Assembly (NCBI GenBank): GCA_017548505.1
Contig: JAFYZX010000022.1
Location: forward strand, 1 to 64,000
Length of the DNA: 64,000 bases
Reading direction: 5' to 3'
From: Bacteroidales bacterium
GTDB lineage: Bacteria; Bacteroidota; Bacteroidia; Bacteroidales; UBA932
Shown here: positions 1 through 9,418 of the stretch, in pieces
How the letters are laid out: each line of letters starts with the position of its first letter
How positions within the stretch are numbered: position 1 is the first letter of the stretch
Notes under the pieces: generated by a model
What the model saw: the letters and a program-made list of their open reading frames with translations, nothing else
Told to the model about the DNA's origin: nothing
Databases searched by the model: none
Position numbers and translations under genes: made by a program

Positions 1-716
1 ACCTTGTACATATCGCTTCCGTCTGCCTGGAATATCTCCACGCCTCTCTGGCGGGTATCCCATCCGTCTGCGAGTATGTAGATGAAGGTGTCTGTTCCGC
101 CGGTTACATTATGCACACCGTTAGGGGATGCTGCCATCTCTACAGTGTATGGCATATCCGGGCTGTAGGCATTGTCCGCCTTTGCTCCCTTAAGCAGTGC
201 AGCTGCCATATACCTCTGGATGTAAGGATCATTTGCCGGCGCATGCTCTGAAGGAACCAGCTTGGTCTTGAGGATGCGGATGATACCGCTTACTGTTGCA
301 TCGCTGTTGCACAGCAGGTTAAAGCACCTTTCCCCCACGGCAGCATCCTTGGCGTACATCTCTATTGCCATAGGTATCATAGCCGCAGTTCCCTGGATGC
401 TCTTTCCAAGCAGCCCGTTGTAAACTGCCTCGAACTCGGCATAGTCTGCCGGGAAGTTGGTAAACGTTACGAATGCTGTAGGAACCTTGTAGGAATTGTT
501 GAACTCTCCGGAAACCGTGTAGGAGTGGTCTCCGTAAGTCAGGGTATTTCCGTCCACGACTGCCGATGGTGCCTGGGCGGCAACTTCACCTGCCTGTATC
601 TCTGGATTCTCCAGATTCTCTGTGTTCTGGCCTCCGCCATTGCCGCCGTTACAGCAGGCAACTATGAAAGATGCAGCGCTAAAAAGCATAATGGTTGAAA
701 TTTGAAAACTTCTCAT
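1..716 (-). CDS. Secreted lipoprotein of unknown function, C-terminus beyond the window
   Basis: The reading frame starts at 716 (ATG) and stays open to the left edge, giving at least 238 residues, so the end of the gene is missing. The N-terminus has a hydrophobic segment ending in a lipobox-like Ala-Cys-Cys at residues 20-22, followed by an Asn/Gly-rich linker, as in exported Bacteroidota lipoproteins. The mature part has no motif I recognise; it contains a Gly-Asp-His-Ser-Tyr-Thr-Val segment, a helical middle and a C-terminal Leu-Ala-Asp-Gly-Trp-Asp turn. It diverges from the secreted protein at 852. Function unknown; I am sure of the frame and reasonably sure of export. Confidence 0.75.
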   Translation of the reverse strand, partial: MRSFQISTIMLFSAASFIVACCNGGNGGGQNTENLENPEIQAGEVAAQAPSAVVDGNTLTYGDHSYTVSGEFNNSYKVPTAFVTFTNFPADYAEFEAVYNGLLGKSIQGTAAMIPMAIEMYAKDAAVGERCFNLLCNSDATVSGIIRILKTKLVPSEHAPANDPYIQRYMAAALLKGAKADNAYSPDMPYTVEMAASPNGVHNVTGGTDTFIYILADGWDTRQRGVEIFQADGSDMYK

Positions 717-776
717 AATTATGATTTGTGTTAATAAGATTCAGGCACGAAACTCAGGCACAAGTTAACATTTTAT

Positions 777-807
777 TTTGACATATCATCCGATATTTCT
801 AACTTTA
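777..807 (+). promoter_or_regulatory. Promoter of the 852 gene (TTTG-N19-TAACTTTA)
   Basis: TTTG at 777-780 and TAACTTTA at 800-807 are separated by 19 bases. This fits the Bacteroidota primary sigma consensus TTTG-N19-TAnnTTTG with one mismatch. Transcription would start near 813, giving a leader of about 40 nt before the ATG at 852. Confidence 0.6.
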
Positions 808-851
808 CAAGACAAGACCACTCAATTTGTCTAACTAACAAAACCTATATT

Positions 852-2117
852 ATGAAAACTAAATTCTTTTTCAGGTCGCTTCTGATAGCGGTTCTTGCAA
901 TTGGCATTTGCACTACCGCAGACGCCCAGCTCAAGGGAGTTCTCAACAAGGCCAAGAAGGCCGTGAAGGACAAGACCGAGAAAACCGTTGACAGGGCTGT
1001 TGACAATGCTCTCGGAGATTCCGACAACTCCACTTCAAATACTACCACCAGACCTTCCGAGAAGAAGACACAGACAACGAAGGTTGCGGCAAGGCCATCC
1101 GAGACCCAAACCACACAGGCAAAAACATACCCTTCCGGTCCGGAGATACCTCAGCTTATGGCCATGAACGAGTCGTATGGGGAATATGACGAAACGGGCA
1201 AATACATCAACAGTCTGGCCTGGGGCCTTAGAAAGACCTCGCTGTCGGATGCTAAAACTCTCGCACAAAAGCTTACTGCCAGAGCACAGTGGGATCTGAA
1301 AACTCTTGAGCAGCTGGATGATGTTGAAGACTATGAATTTGGACAGAAATTGATAAAGGAACTCAAGAACTGGCAGGCTTTCTATGTAACACTAGGCGAA
1401 ATCACGAACCTGATCAGTTTCGCGCAGTTCCAGAAAGACAACAGCAATGGCTTATGGTACACCGAGGGTACTCCTATGATGATGTGCGGAATGTTCAAGG
1501 CTGGAGTTCCGGCCAGTGAGGAAGGTGTAAAAGGCGTCGGTAGAATCAGTTTCGCAAGAAAGAACGGAAAGGGCTTCTTCTGCGACGCCAAGCTTGATCC
1601 TGTATTTGCAGAGGAAGAAGAACTGGAGGTTGCCAAACTGGACTTGAATATGGCAACCAACATCTACACTTTGTTTGAGGGGTTCCCGATGGAATGGTGC
1701 AGGAGGTCTCAGCAGGGTGTTATGCAGGACCAGTTCGACATCTATTACCACAAGGCCCACTACTATGCCAATGCGCTTCAGGAAGCGATAAACGGCAATT
1801 CCTTGAGTAATCTGGAATTCAAGCCTATGCCTAAGGCCGGAGGCATGAACGCCTCTATGAATGCCAAGGCTCTCGCAGCGGAAAAGACAAAGACTCATAA
1901 GGATGTCGTTAAGGTTGTTGTAACCAGCAATTCCTGGGAGGTTCAGAAGAATCCGGCAGGTGTTCCAATCCGCAGGGTGATTTACGGCTATTCAATCGGA
2001 AACACCAAGCACGGCAAGATGGCAACCAAGGTATCCTGGGCGGAAGACTACCAGGGCGGCAAGTACGGCTCTCTGCACTGCTACGGAGTGGGAACCGAAT
2101 CCTTCTATGTGAAATAG
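852..2117 (+). CDS. Secreted protein of unknown function, 421 aa
   Basis: A classical signal peptide covers about residues 1-25 and ends with Ala-Asp-Ala before Gln. It is followed by a Lys-rich amphipathic stretch (residues 27-55) and a Thr/Ser-rich low-complexity linker to about residue 95. The rest is a folded domain of about 320 residues with Trp, Tyr and Cys spread through it and no motif I can name. It is probably periplasmic or surface-exposed. The pseudouridine synthase gene begins one base after the stop, so the two may be co-transcribed, though nothing links them functionally. Function unknown. Confidence 0.8.
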   Translation: MKTKFFFRSLLIAVLAIGICTTADAQLKGVLNKAKKAVKDKTEKTVDRAVDNALGDSDNSTSNTTTRPSEKKTQTTKVAARPSETQTTQAKTYPSGPEIPQLMAMNESYGEYDETGKYINSLAWGLRKTSLSDAKTLAQKLTARAQWDLKTLEQLDDVEDYEFGQKLIKELKNWQAFYVTLGEITNLISFAQFQKDNSNGLWYTEGTPMMMCGMFKAGVPASEEGVKGVGRISFARKNGKGFFCDAKLDPVFAEEEELEVAKLDLNMATNIYTLFEGFPMEWCRRSQQGVMQDQFDIYYHKAHYYANALQEAINGNSLSNLEFKPMPKAGGMNASMNAKALAAEKTKTHKDVVKVVVTSNSWEVQKNPAGVPIRRVIYGYSIGNTKHGKMATKVSWAEDYQGGKYGSLHCYGVGTESFYVK

Positions 2118-2118
2118 A

Positions 2119-2910
2119 TTGGAACAGACAGAAGTTTACAGAAGGCTTTCACCGGAAGAGTTTGAAGACATCTCTTCCAGGATCTTGTTTGAGGACAACC
2201 ACTACCTGATTTTCAACAAGAGAAGCGGGGAGATTGTCCAGGGAGACAAGACCGGAGACGAGCCGCTTAGCGAGACTCTCAAGGCTTTTATAGCGCAAAG
2301 AGACGGCAAGGCGGGCCAGGTGTTTATGGGAGTTGCCCATCGCCTGGACCGCCCTGTCAGCGGCGTAGTTTTGTTTGCCAAGACCGGCAAGGGGCTGGAA
2401 AGGATTAACGAGATGCTCCGCGACGGAGATGTACACAAGACCTATTGGGCTCTTGTCCAGACACCTATGGACGGAGTTCCGGACGGCGTGGCCATAGAGG
2501 ACGGCTGGGTGGAGCTCCGCGATTATCTCTATCGAGACGAGAAGAAAAACAAGTCCTATCCGTTCAAGGGAAAGGGCACTCCACCCTCAGGATACAAGGA
2601 AGCCTGCCTGCTTTACAGGATAATCAAGGAACTGGACCGTTACACACTTCTGGAAGTGATGCTGCTTACCGGCAGGCATCATCAGATACGGTGCCAGCTC
2701 TCTTCCATAGGATGCCCGATCAAGGGAGACCTCAAATACGGGGCAAACCGCTCCAACAGGGACGGTTCCATCTGCCTGCACGCCAGAAGGATAGAGTTTA
2801 TCCATCCAATCGGAAGGAAAGATGCTAAGGGGCAGTCAACAGGCAACGACCGGCTGATTAGCGTGGAGGCTCCCCTGACCGGAGAAATCGGAAGAATCTT
2901 GGGTTTATGA
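2119..2910 (+). CDS. RluA-family RNA pseudouridine synthase
   Basis: This enzyme isomerises uridine to pseudouridine in rRNA or tRNA. The RluA catalytic motif H-R-L-D-R-P-V-S-G is visible at about residues 73-81, with the catalytic Asp in it. The later R-H-H-Q-I-R-C-Q-L motif (about residues 184-192) and G-D-x-K-Y-G are also typical. At 263 aa it is short and lacks the N-terminal S4 domain of RluC/RluD, as in many Bacteroidota members. No in-frame ATG lies between the preceding stop and the fold, so the start is taken as TTG at 2119. The last four bases overlap the next gene (ATGA), suggesting coupled translation. Which position it modifies cannot be told. Confidence 0.85.
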   Translation: MEQTEVYRRLSPEEFEDISSRILFEDNHYLIFNKRSGEIVQGDKTGDEPLSETLKAFIAQRDGKAGQVFMGVAHRLDRPVSGVVLFAKTGKGLERINEMLRDGDVHKTYWALVQTPMDGVPDGVAIEDGWVELRDYLYRDEKKNKSYPFKGKGTPPSGYKEACLLYRIIKELDRYTLLEVMLLTGRHHQIRCQLSSIGCPIKGDLKYGANRSNRDGSICLHARRIEFIHPIGRKDAKGQSTGNDRLISVEAPLTGEIGRILGL

Positions 2911-3632
2911 AACGAGCGGTAATAATGGGAGCGACCTCCGGAATGGGATGGGAGGTTGCAAGGATTCTGGCGGAAAAGGGATGGAAACTTGGCATTGCAG
3001 CCAGGCGGGAAGAAAAGCTTCAGGCACTTCAGGCTCTTTATCCTCAAAGCATTGAATGCCAGGTTATAGATATAGAACAGGAAAATGCTCCGGATTTACT
3101 GTTGTCTCTCATAGAAAAGACAGGTGGAATTGATCTGTATTTCCACGGCTCCGGAGTGGGATGGCACAACGAGGAACTTGATCCTTCGGTGGAACTCAAG
3201 ACCTGTGCTGTGAACACCGTTGGATTTACAAGGATGGTTACTGCCGCCTGGAACTATTTCAAGGAAAACGGCGGCGGACATATTGCCGTCATCAGTTCAA
3301 TTGCAGGAACGAAAGGCCTAGGCCCAGCACCTTCATATTCCGCCACAAAGAGCTTCGACAATACTTATATCCAGGCGCTTGCACAGTTATCGCGGAAATC
3401 AAAGTCCGGTATCAGGTTCACAGACATAAGGCCTGGCTTTGTGGACACTCCGCTTCTGGATACAACCAAGTATCACTATCCAATGCTGATGAAGCCCGAT
3501 AAAGTGGCAAGGAAGATTGTCCGTGCTATTGAGCGTAAAAAGAGAGTCGCAATAATCGACTGGCGCTACAGAATCCTTGTGTTCTTCTGGCGCCTGATTC
3601 CCAACTTCATCTGGGAAAGAATCAAACTATAA
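2907..3632 (+). CDS. SDR-family NAD(P)-dependent oxidoreductase
   Basis: This is a short-chain dehydrogenase/reductase with a Rossmann fold. The cofactor motif G-A-T-S-G-M-G is at residues 8-14, a catalytic Ser precedes I-A-G near residue 130, and Y-S-A-T-K near residue 144 gives the catalytic Tyr and Lys. Arg-Arg after the second strand favours NADP(H). The C-terminus has a hydrophobic, basic helix that could touch the membrane. It overlaps the upstream gene by four bases and runs into nadD tail to tail with a 6-bp overlap. Its substrate is unknown. Confidence 0.85.
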   Translation: MKRAVIMGATSGMGWEVARILAEKGWKLGIAARREEKLQALQALYPQSIECQVIDIEQENAPDLLLSLIEKTGGIDLYFHGSGVGWHNEELDPSVELKTCAVNTVGFTRMVTAAWNYFKENGGGHIAVISSIAGTKGLGPAPSYSATKSFDNTYIQALAQLSRKSKSGIRFTDIRPGFVDTPLLDTTKYHYPMLMKPDKVARKIVRAIERKKRVAIIDWRYRILVFFWRLIPNFIWERIKL

Positions 3633-4181
3633 TTCTCCGTTACGGATTTGGGTGGAGGAAATGTTGTTAAGCGGGGCGTCTTCCAGGTAAAGGGCCTTGT
3701 ATTTGCGGCACATCGTTTTGACTCTGTATCCTTTTCTTGGATAGACTATTACCTTGAACTCTCTTAGGATATCCTCCCCAAGATACCACTTGGGCATAAT
3801 CTTAAAAGAATCCGCTCCAACCACAATAAAATATTCGGTATCCGGATTCCTTTTCTGGAGTTCCTTCATTGTGTTGAAGGTATAGAGCGGCTCGCTTAGG
3901 TGGAACTCGATATCGTTGACAGTAATCCCTTTGCACTTGACAGAATTCTTGGCCTCGATCTTCGGTTTTAATTCCTTGTTGAAAGCTCTTATTGCTTTTT
4001 TCAGGTCTTTGAGTCTTTGCTGCGGATCTGCCAGATTTGCCTTGTCCTTGAACGGGTTGTGAGGGCTGAGCACCATCTCGAAACGGTCTATGTCACAGTT
4101 GAGTATGACATATTCCGCCACGCCCAGATGACCGTAGTGGAGTGGATTGAAGGAGCCGAAGTACAAGGCTACGCGTTTCAT
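3627..4181 (-). CDS. nadD: Nicotinate-nucleotide adenylyltransferase
   Basis: NadD transfers AMP from ATP to nicotinate mononucleotide, the penultimate step of NAD synthesis. The nucleotidyltransferase signature G-S-F-N-P-L-H-Y-G-H is at residues 9-18, and the C-terminal I-S-S-T-Q-I-R motif near residue 175 binds ATP phosphates. At 184 aa it is close to the usual 190-200. It sits 8 bases downstream of gmk and probably shares its promoter. The call is secure. Confidence 0.93.
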   Translation of the reverse strand: MKRVALYFGSFNPLHYGHLGVAEYVILNCDIDRFEMVLSPHNPFKDKANLADPQQRLKDLKKAIRAFNKELKPKIEAKNSVKCKGITVNDIEFHLSEPLYTFNTMKELQKRNPDTEYFIVVGADSFKIMPKWYLGEDILREFKVIVYPRKGYRVKTMCRKYKALYLEDAPLNNISSTQIRNGEL

Positions 4182-4189
4182 CGCCGAGG

Positions 4190-4777
4190 CTATTTCTTTG
4201 CCTTCTTTGGCTTGAGGCGGGTAAAGAGGTTTACAAGCCTTTCTGCCTTGGCAAAGGATTCTTCCAGGACGTCGTTTACAAGAACCGTGTCGAACTTGGC
4301 GGCGTAGGTCATCTCCTCTGCGGCCTTGGCTATCCTGGTCTTGATGGCCTCATCGGAATCTGTGCCCCTGGCCCTGAGCCTCTGTTCCATAACCTCCAGG
4401 GAAGGCGGCATTATGAACACGGTGAATGCTTTTTCTCCGAAGATTTTCTTGATATTGACTCCGCCCTTGACATCCACGTCAAACATTATGACATTGCCCT
4501 TGGCCCAGATTCTCTCAACCTCGCTCTTGAGGGTTCCGTAGAAAGAACCCGGGTAAACCTCTTCGTATTCTACAAACTCGTTGTTCTTTACCCTTTTCTT
4601 GAACTCCTTGACAGAGAGGAAGTAGTAATCCTTGCCATCAACCTCCTGGCCTCTAGGGGCGCGGGATGTGGCGGAAACGGAGAATTCGAGTTTTCTGAAA
4701 GTCTTGAGAAGATGAGTGACTATTGTTGTCTTTCCGGCACCGCTCGGAGCGGAGAAAACCATAACCTTGTTGTCCAT
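4190..4777 (-). CDS. gmk: Guanylate kinase
   Basis: This enzyme phosphorylates GMP to GDP using ATP. The P-loop S-A-P-S-G-A-G-K-T is at residues 9-17, followed by the GMP-binding S-x-T-S-R-A-P-R-G-E/Q region and the Y-Y-F-L segment typical of the family. I start at 4777 (Met-Asp-Asn-Lys) and not at the in-frame ATG at 4849. A consensus promoter element lies between the two, and only the 195-aa form matches the family length. It heads a gmk-nadD operon, divergent from fba. Confidence 0.93.
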   Translation of the reverse strand: MDNKVMVFSAPSGAGKTTIVTHLLKTFRKLEFSVSATSRAPRGQEVDGKDYYFLSVKEFKKRVKNNEFVEYEEVYPGSFYGTLKSEVERIWAKGNVIMFDVDVKGGVNIKKIFGEKAFTVFIMPPSLEVMEQRLRARGTDSDEAIKTRIAKAAEEMTYAAKFDTVLVNDVLEESFAKAERLVNLFTRLKPKKAKK

Positions 4778-4797
4778 AATCCTTTTTCTTGTTATTA

Positions 4798-4805
4798 CAA
4801 AGATA
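4798..4805 (-). promoter_or_regulatory. gmk-nadD promoter -7 box
   Basis: TATCTTTG on the minus strand matches TAnnTTTG exactly and lies 20 bases before the gmk ATG at 4777. It lies back to back with the fba box, so the short gap carries two divergent promoters. Confidence 0.6.
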
Positions 4806-4819
4806 GTGGTATTTTTTAC

Positions 4820-4827
4820 TATTTTTG
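4820..4827 (+). promoter_or_regulatory. fba promoter -7 box
   Basis: TATTTTTG matches the TAnnTTTG consensus and lies 28 bases before the fba start at 4856. I see no clear TTTG at the -33 position. Confidence 0.55.
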
Positions 4828-4855
4828 CAACGGTTTTTAAAGCATTCAATAGATT

Positions 4856-5854
4856 ATGGTATCTTACAAAGAGTTAGGCCTTGTAAACACCAGAGAGATG
4901 TTTGCCAAGGCGGTAGCAGGAGGATATGCCATTCCTGCATTCAACTTCAACAATATGGAGCAGCTCCAGGCCATCATAAAGGCTGCAGCAACAAAGAGAT
5001 CTCCGGTTATTCTTCAGGTTTCAAAGGGTGCGCGTTCATACGCCAACCAGACTCTCCTCAGATATATGGCTCAGGGAGCAGTGGAGTATGCAAAGGAACT
5101 CGGATGGGAGAATCCTCAGATTGTGCTCCATCTGGATCATGGAGATACTTTCGAGACCTGCAAGAGCTGCGTTGATATGGGCTTCTCTTCAGTGATGATA
5201 GACGGAAGCTCCCTTCCTTACGACGAGAACGTTGCACTGACAAAGAAAGTTGTGGAATATGCACACCAGTTTGACGTGACCGTAGAGGCAGAGCTCGGTG
5301 TACTGGCAGGAGTTGAGGACGAGGTTGCGGCAGAGGAATCTCACTACACTCGCCCTGAGGAAGTTATAGACTTCACCAGCAAGACCGGATGCGACTCCCT
5401 GGCAATCTCCATCGGAACATCCCACGGAGCATACAAGTTCAAGCCTGAGCAGTGCACAAGAGACCCTAAGACCGGAATCCTGATTCCACCTCCACTGGCA
5501 TTTGATGTGCTGGCAGAAATCGAGAAGAAGCTTCCTGGATTCCCGATAGTGCTCCACGGCTCGTCTTCAGTTCCACAGGAATACGTAAAGATAATCAACG
5601 AGAACGGTGGCAAGTTGCCAGATGCAGTGGGCATTCCTGAGGAGCAGCTCCGCAAGGCCGCAAAGAGCGCAGTCTGCAAGATCAATATCGACTCCGACTC
5701 CCGTCTGGCCATGACCGCTATGGTACGCAAGGTGTTCAACGAGAAACCTGGCGAGTTCGACCCTAGGAAGTACCTCGGCCCTGCAAGAGACGAGATGCAG
5801 AAGCTCTACGAGCACAAGATCGTGAACGTCCTCGGTTCAGACGGCAAGGCATAG
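4856..5854 (+). CDS. fba: Class II fructose-bisphosphate aldolase
   Basis: This is the zinc-dependent aldolase of glycolysis and gluconeogenesis, splitting fructose 1,6-bisphosphate into DHAP and glyceraldehyde 3-phosphate. The zinc-binding H-L-D-H-G-D motif is at about residues 92-97, a second metal-ligand region contains E-A-E-L-G, and H-G-S-S-S near residue 235 binds substrate phosphate. At 332 aa it has normal family length. The following HAD phosphatase gene begins 6 bases after its stop, suggesting one transcript. Confidence 0.93.
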   Translation: MVSYKELGLVNTREMFAKAVAGGYAIPAFNFNNMEQLQAIIKAAATKRSPVILQVSKGARSYANQTLLRYMAQGAVEYAKELGWENPQIVLHLDHGDTFETCKSCVDMGFSSVMIDGSSLPYDENVALTKKVVEYAHQFDVTVEAELGVLAGVEDEVAAEESHYTRPEEVIDFTSKTGCDSLAISIGTSHGAYKFKPEQCTRDPKTGILIPPPLAFDVLAEIEKKLPGFPIVLHGSSSVPQEYVKIINENGGKLPDAVGIPEEQLRKAAKSAVCKINIDSDSRLAMTAMVRKVFNEKPGEFDPRKYLGPARDEMQKLYEHKIVNVLGSDGKA

Positions 5855-5860
5855 CCGTTT

Positions 5861-6649
5861 ATGGACGTTAAGGCCGTTTTCTTTGACATAGACGGGACAC
5901 TGGTGTCATTCAAGACACACAGCGTAACCCAAAGTAATCTGGAAGTCCTTGATGCTCTCCGACGGAAGGGCATCAAGGTTTTCATTTCCACCGGCAGGAT
6001 GCTGGGAATGACCAGTGTGCTGGACGGCATAGAATTCGACGGCTACATAGCCAACAACGGGGCCGCCATCTACGATTCCTCAAAGAAGATGATTCACGGA
6101 AGGCTTCTTCCCAAGAAAGAACTCTACGCTTTGAGGGAAAGGCTGAAGTCTAGTGATTTGCCTTCGTTTGCCGTTTCCTTCATGACGGCGGACAACTATT
6201 ATCTGAACTGCAAGTCATCTCTGGCTGAGGATGTTGCCAGGGTTGTGGGAGTCGCGCCACCGGTACTCAGCAACATAGACTATATCGTTGAGATGGATGT
6301 CTATCAGATGTGCGTGTATCTGAAAGGCAAGGCTCTGGACGATGTGATGGAAGGCTGGCTTACAGGCTGCACCGCAAGCGTGTGGAATCCTGTGTTCGCA
6401 GACGTGAACGAAAAGGGTATCACCAAGGCCTACGGTATAGACAGGATGCTGGAGATATTTGGGATAGACCTACCTCAGACACTTTCCTTCGGCGATGGGG
6501 GAAACGACATCCCTATGCTGGAGCATACCGCAGTCAGTGTCTGTATGGGCAATGCCGACGAGGCAGTAAGGGCCGCTTCAGACTATGTGACGGAAACTGT
6601 GGATGAAGACGGCATTGCCAAAGCCCTTGTGCGCCTGGGTGTCCTGTAA
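5861..6649 (+). CDS. Cof-type HAD-IIB sugar-phosphate phosphatase
   Basis: This is a haloacid-dehalogenase-fold phosphatase of the Cof subfamily. The nucleophile motif F-F-D-I-D-G-T-L is at residues 7-14, motif II is the S-T-G-R segment near residue 46, and the motif III/IV segment G-D-G-G-N-D is near residue 212. The C2-type cap lies between. Family members usually hydrolyse sugar phosphates or flavin/pyridoxal phosphates; the substrate here is unknown. Position right after fba is compatible with sugar-phosphate housekeeping, but that is inference. Confidence 0.88.
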   Translation: MDVKAVFFDIDGTLVSFKTHSVTQSNLEVLDALRRKGIKVFISTGRMLGMTSVLDGIEFDGYIANNGAAIYDSSKKMIHGRLLPKKELYALRERLKSSDLPSFAVSFMTADNYYLNCKSSLAEDVARVVGVAPPVLSNIDYIVEMDVYQMCVYLKGKALDDVMEGWLTGCTASVWNPVFADVNEKGITKAYGIDRMLEIFGIDLPQTLSFGDGGNDIPMLEHTAVSVCMGNADEAVRAASDYVTETVDEDGIAKALVRLGVL

Positions 6650-6650
6650 A

Positions 6651-7460
6651 TCAGATATGCCTTAGGATCAGGGCAGTGCACATCGTGATGATGATTATTG
6701 TCACGAATATCTTGATGAACTTTTCTCCTCCTTTTATGGAGGCGTATGATCCGGCTACTCCGCCGATGATGTTTCCTGCGGCGTAGATCAGGGCTATTCC
6801 CCAGTGAACCTGTCCGTAGATTATGAAAATAGCCAGGGCAAGCGGAGTATATACTACAACCGCAAACTGCTTGATGGCGTTGCTGCGGATCATATCCAGC
6901 CCCAGAAGGAAGAAACTGCTGAACATTATCAGAAGGCCCACGCCGGAATGGGTGAACCCGCCGTATACTCCGATGGCAGTGAAAATCAAGAAAATCCAGA
7001 AATCGCTGAGCCGGGATCCGGTATAACCTTCTTCTTCCTGTCTTTTCAAGGCCACTTTCTTGCGGTCCACGAAAAGAAGGATGGACATTATCGGGAGCAG
7101 AACTGCCATTACGATTTCTATGACCTTGACGTGCAGGACAGCTGCCAGAAGGGCTCCGAAGATGGCTCCGCAACCGACCGGTATGCCCACTTTCCACCCG
7201 GTTTTCATGTCCAGAAAGCCTTTCTTCTTGAAAATGACAGAGGTAGTGATGAACTGGAGAAGCACTCCGACCCTGGTTGTTCCGTTGGCCACGTTAATCG
7301 GGAGGCCCATCATCATGAACAGACCGTAGGATATGGCTGTGGCCATTCCGGCAATGGTGTTGATAAAACCCACGACAGCCCCGCAGCCTATCAGCAGGAG
7401 TATTATCCTGTAGTCCGTAAACGGGGTTGTACTCAAAAAGTTATGGAGCTGCTCGAACAT
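6651..7460 (-). CDS. TauE/SafE-family (DUF81) anion permease
   Basis: This is an integral membrane protein with about eight predicted helices arranged as two repeats. The first carries the family-typical G-x-V-G-F-I-N-T-I-A-G turn and the second a G-V-Y-G-G-F-T-H-S-G-V-G turn. TauE/SafE proteins export sulfite, sulfoacetate or related sulfur/organic anions; the substrate here is not evident. I place the start at 7460 (Met-Phe-Glu-Gln) because a perfect -7 box (7488-7495) lies downstream of the more upstream ATG at 7511. The gene converges on the HAD gene with a one-base gap. Confidence 0.85.
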   Translation of the reverse strand: MFEQLHNFLSTTPFTDYRIILLLIGCGAVVGFINTIAGMATAISYGLFMMMGLPINVANGTTRVGVLLQFITTSVIFKKKGFLDMKTGWKVGIPVGCGAIFGALLAAVLHVKVIEIVMAVLLPIMSILLFVDRKKVALKRQEEEGYTGSRLSDFWIFLIFTAIGVYGGFTHSGVGLLIMFSSFFLLGLDMIRSNAIKQFAVVVYTPLALAIFIIYGQVHWGIALIYAAGNIIGGVAGSYASIKGGEKFIKIFVTIIIITMCTALILRHI

Positions 7461-7487
7461 CCGGCGGTTTCTTTTTTGCCCTTTTGG

Positions 7488-7495
7488 CAAATATA
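7488..7495 (-). promoter_or_regulatory. Promoter -7 box of the TauE/SafE gene
   Basis: TATATTTG on the minus strand is an exact TAnnTTTG match 27 bases before the ATG at 7460. Its position excludes the longer start at 7511. Confidence 0.55.
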
Positions 7496-7597
7496 CTGAC
7501 AAAATGTCCACACTCCTAATAAAAAAGGGCGTGGCAAAGAAATTGTCATAGACTATTCCGGTTTTTAGACAGCTGAATAATCAAAAAATCAAATATT

Positions 7598-9392
<1,795 letters not shown>

Positions 9393-9418
9393 TTCCGTAA
9401 ATTTGCCATATCGGCGAA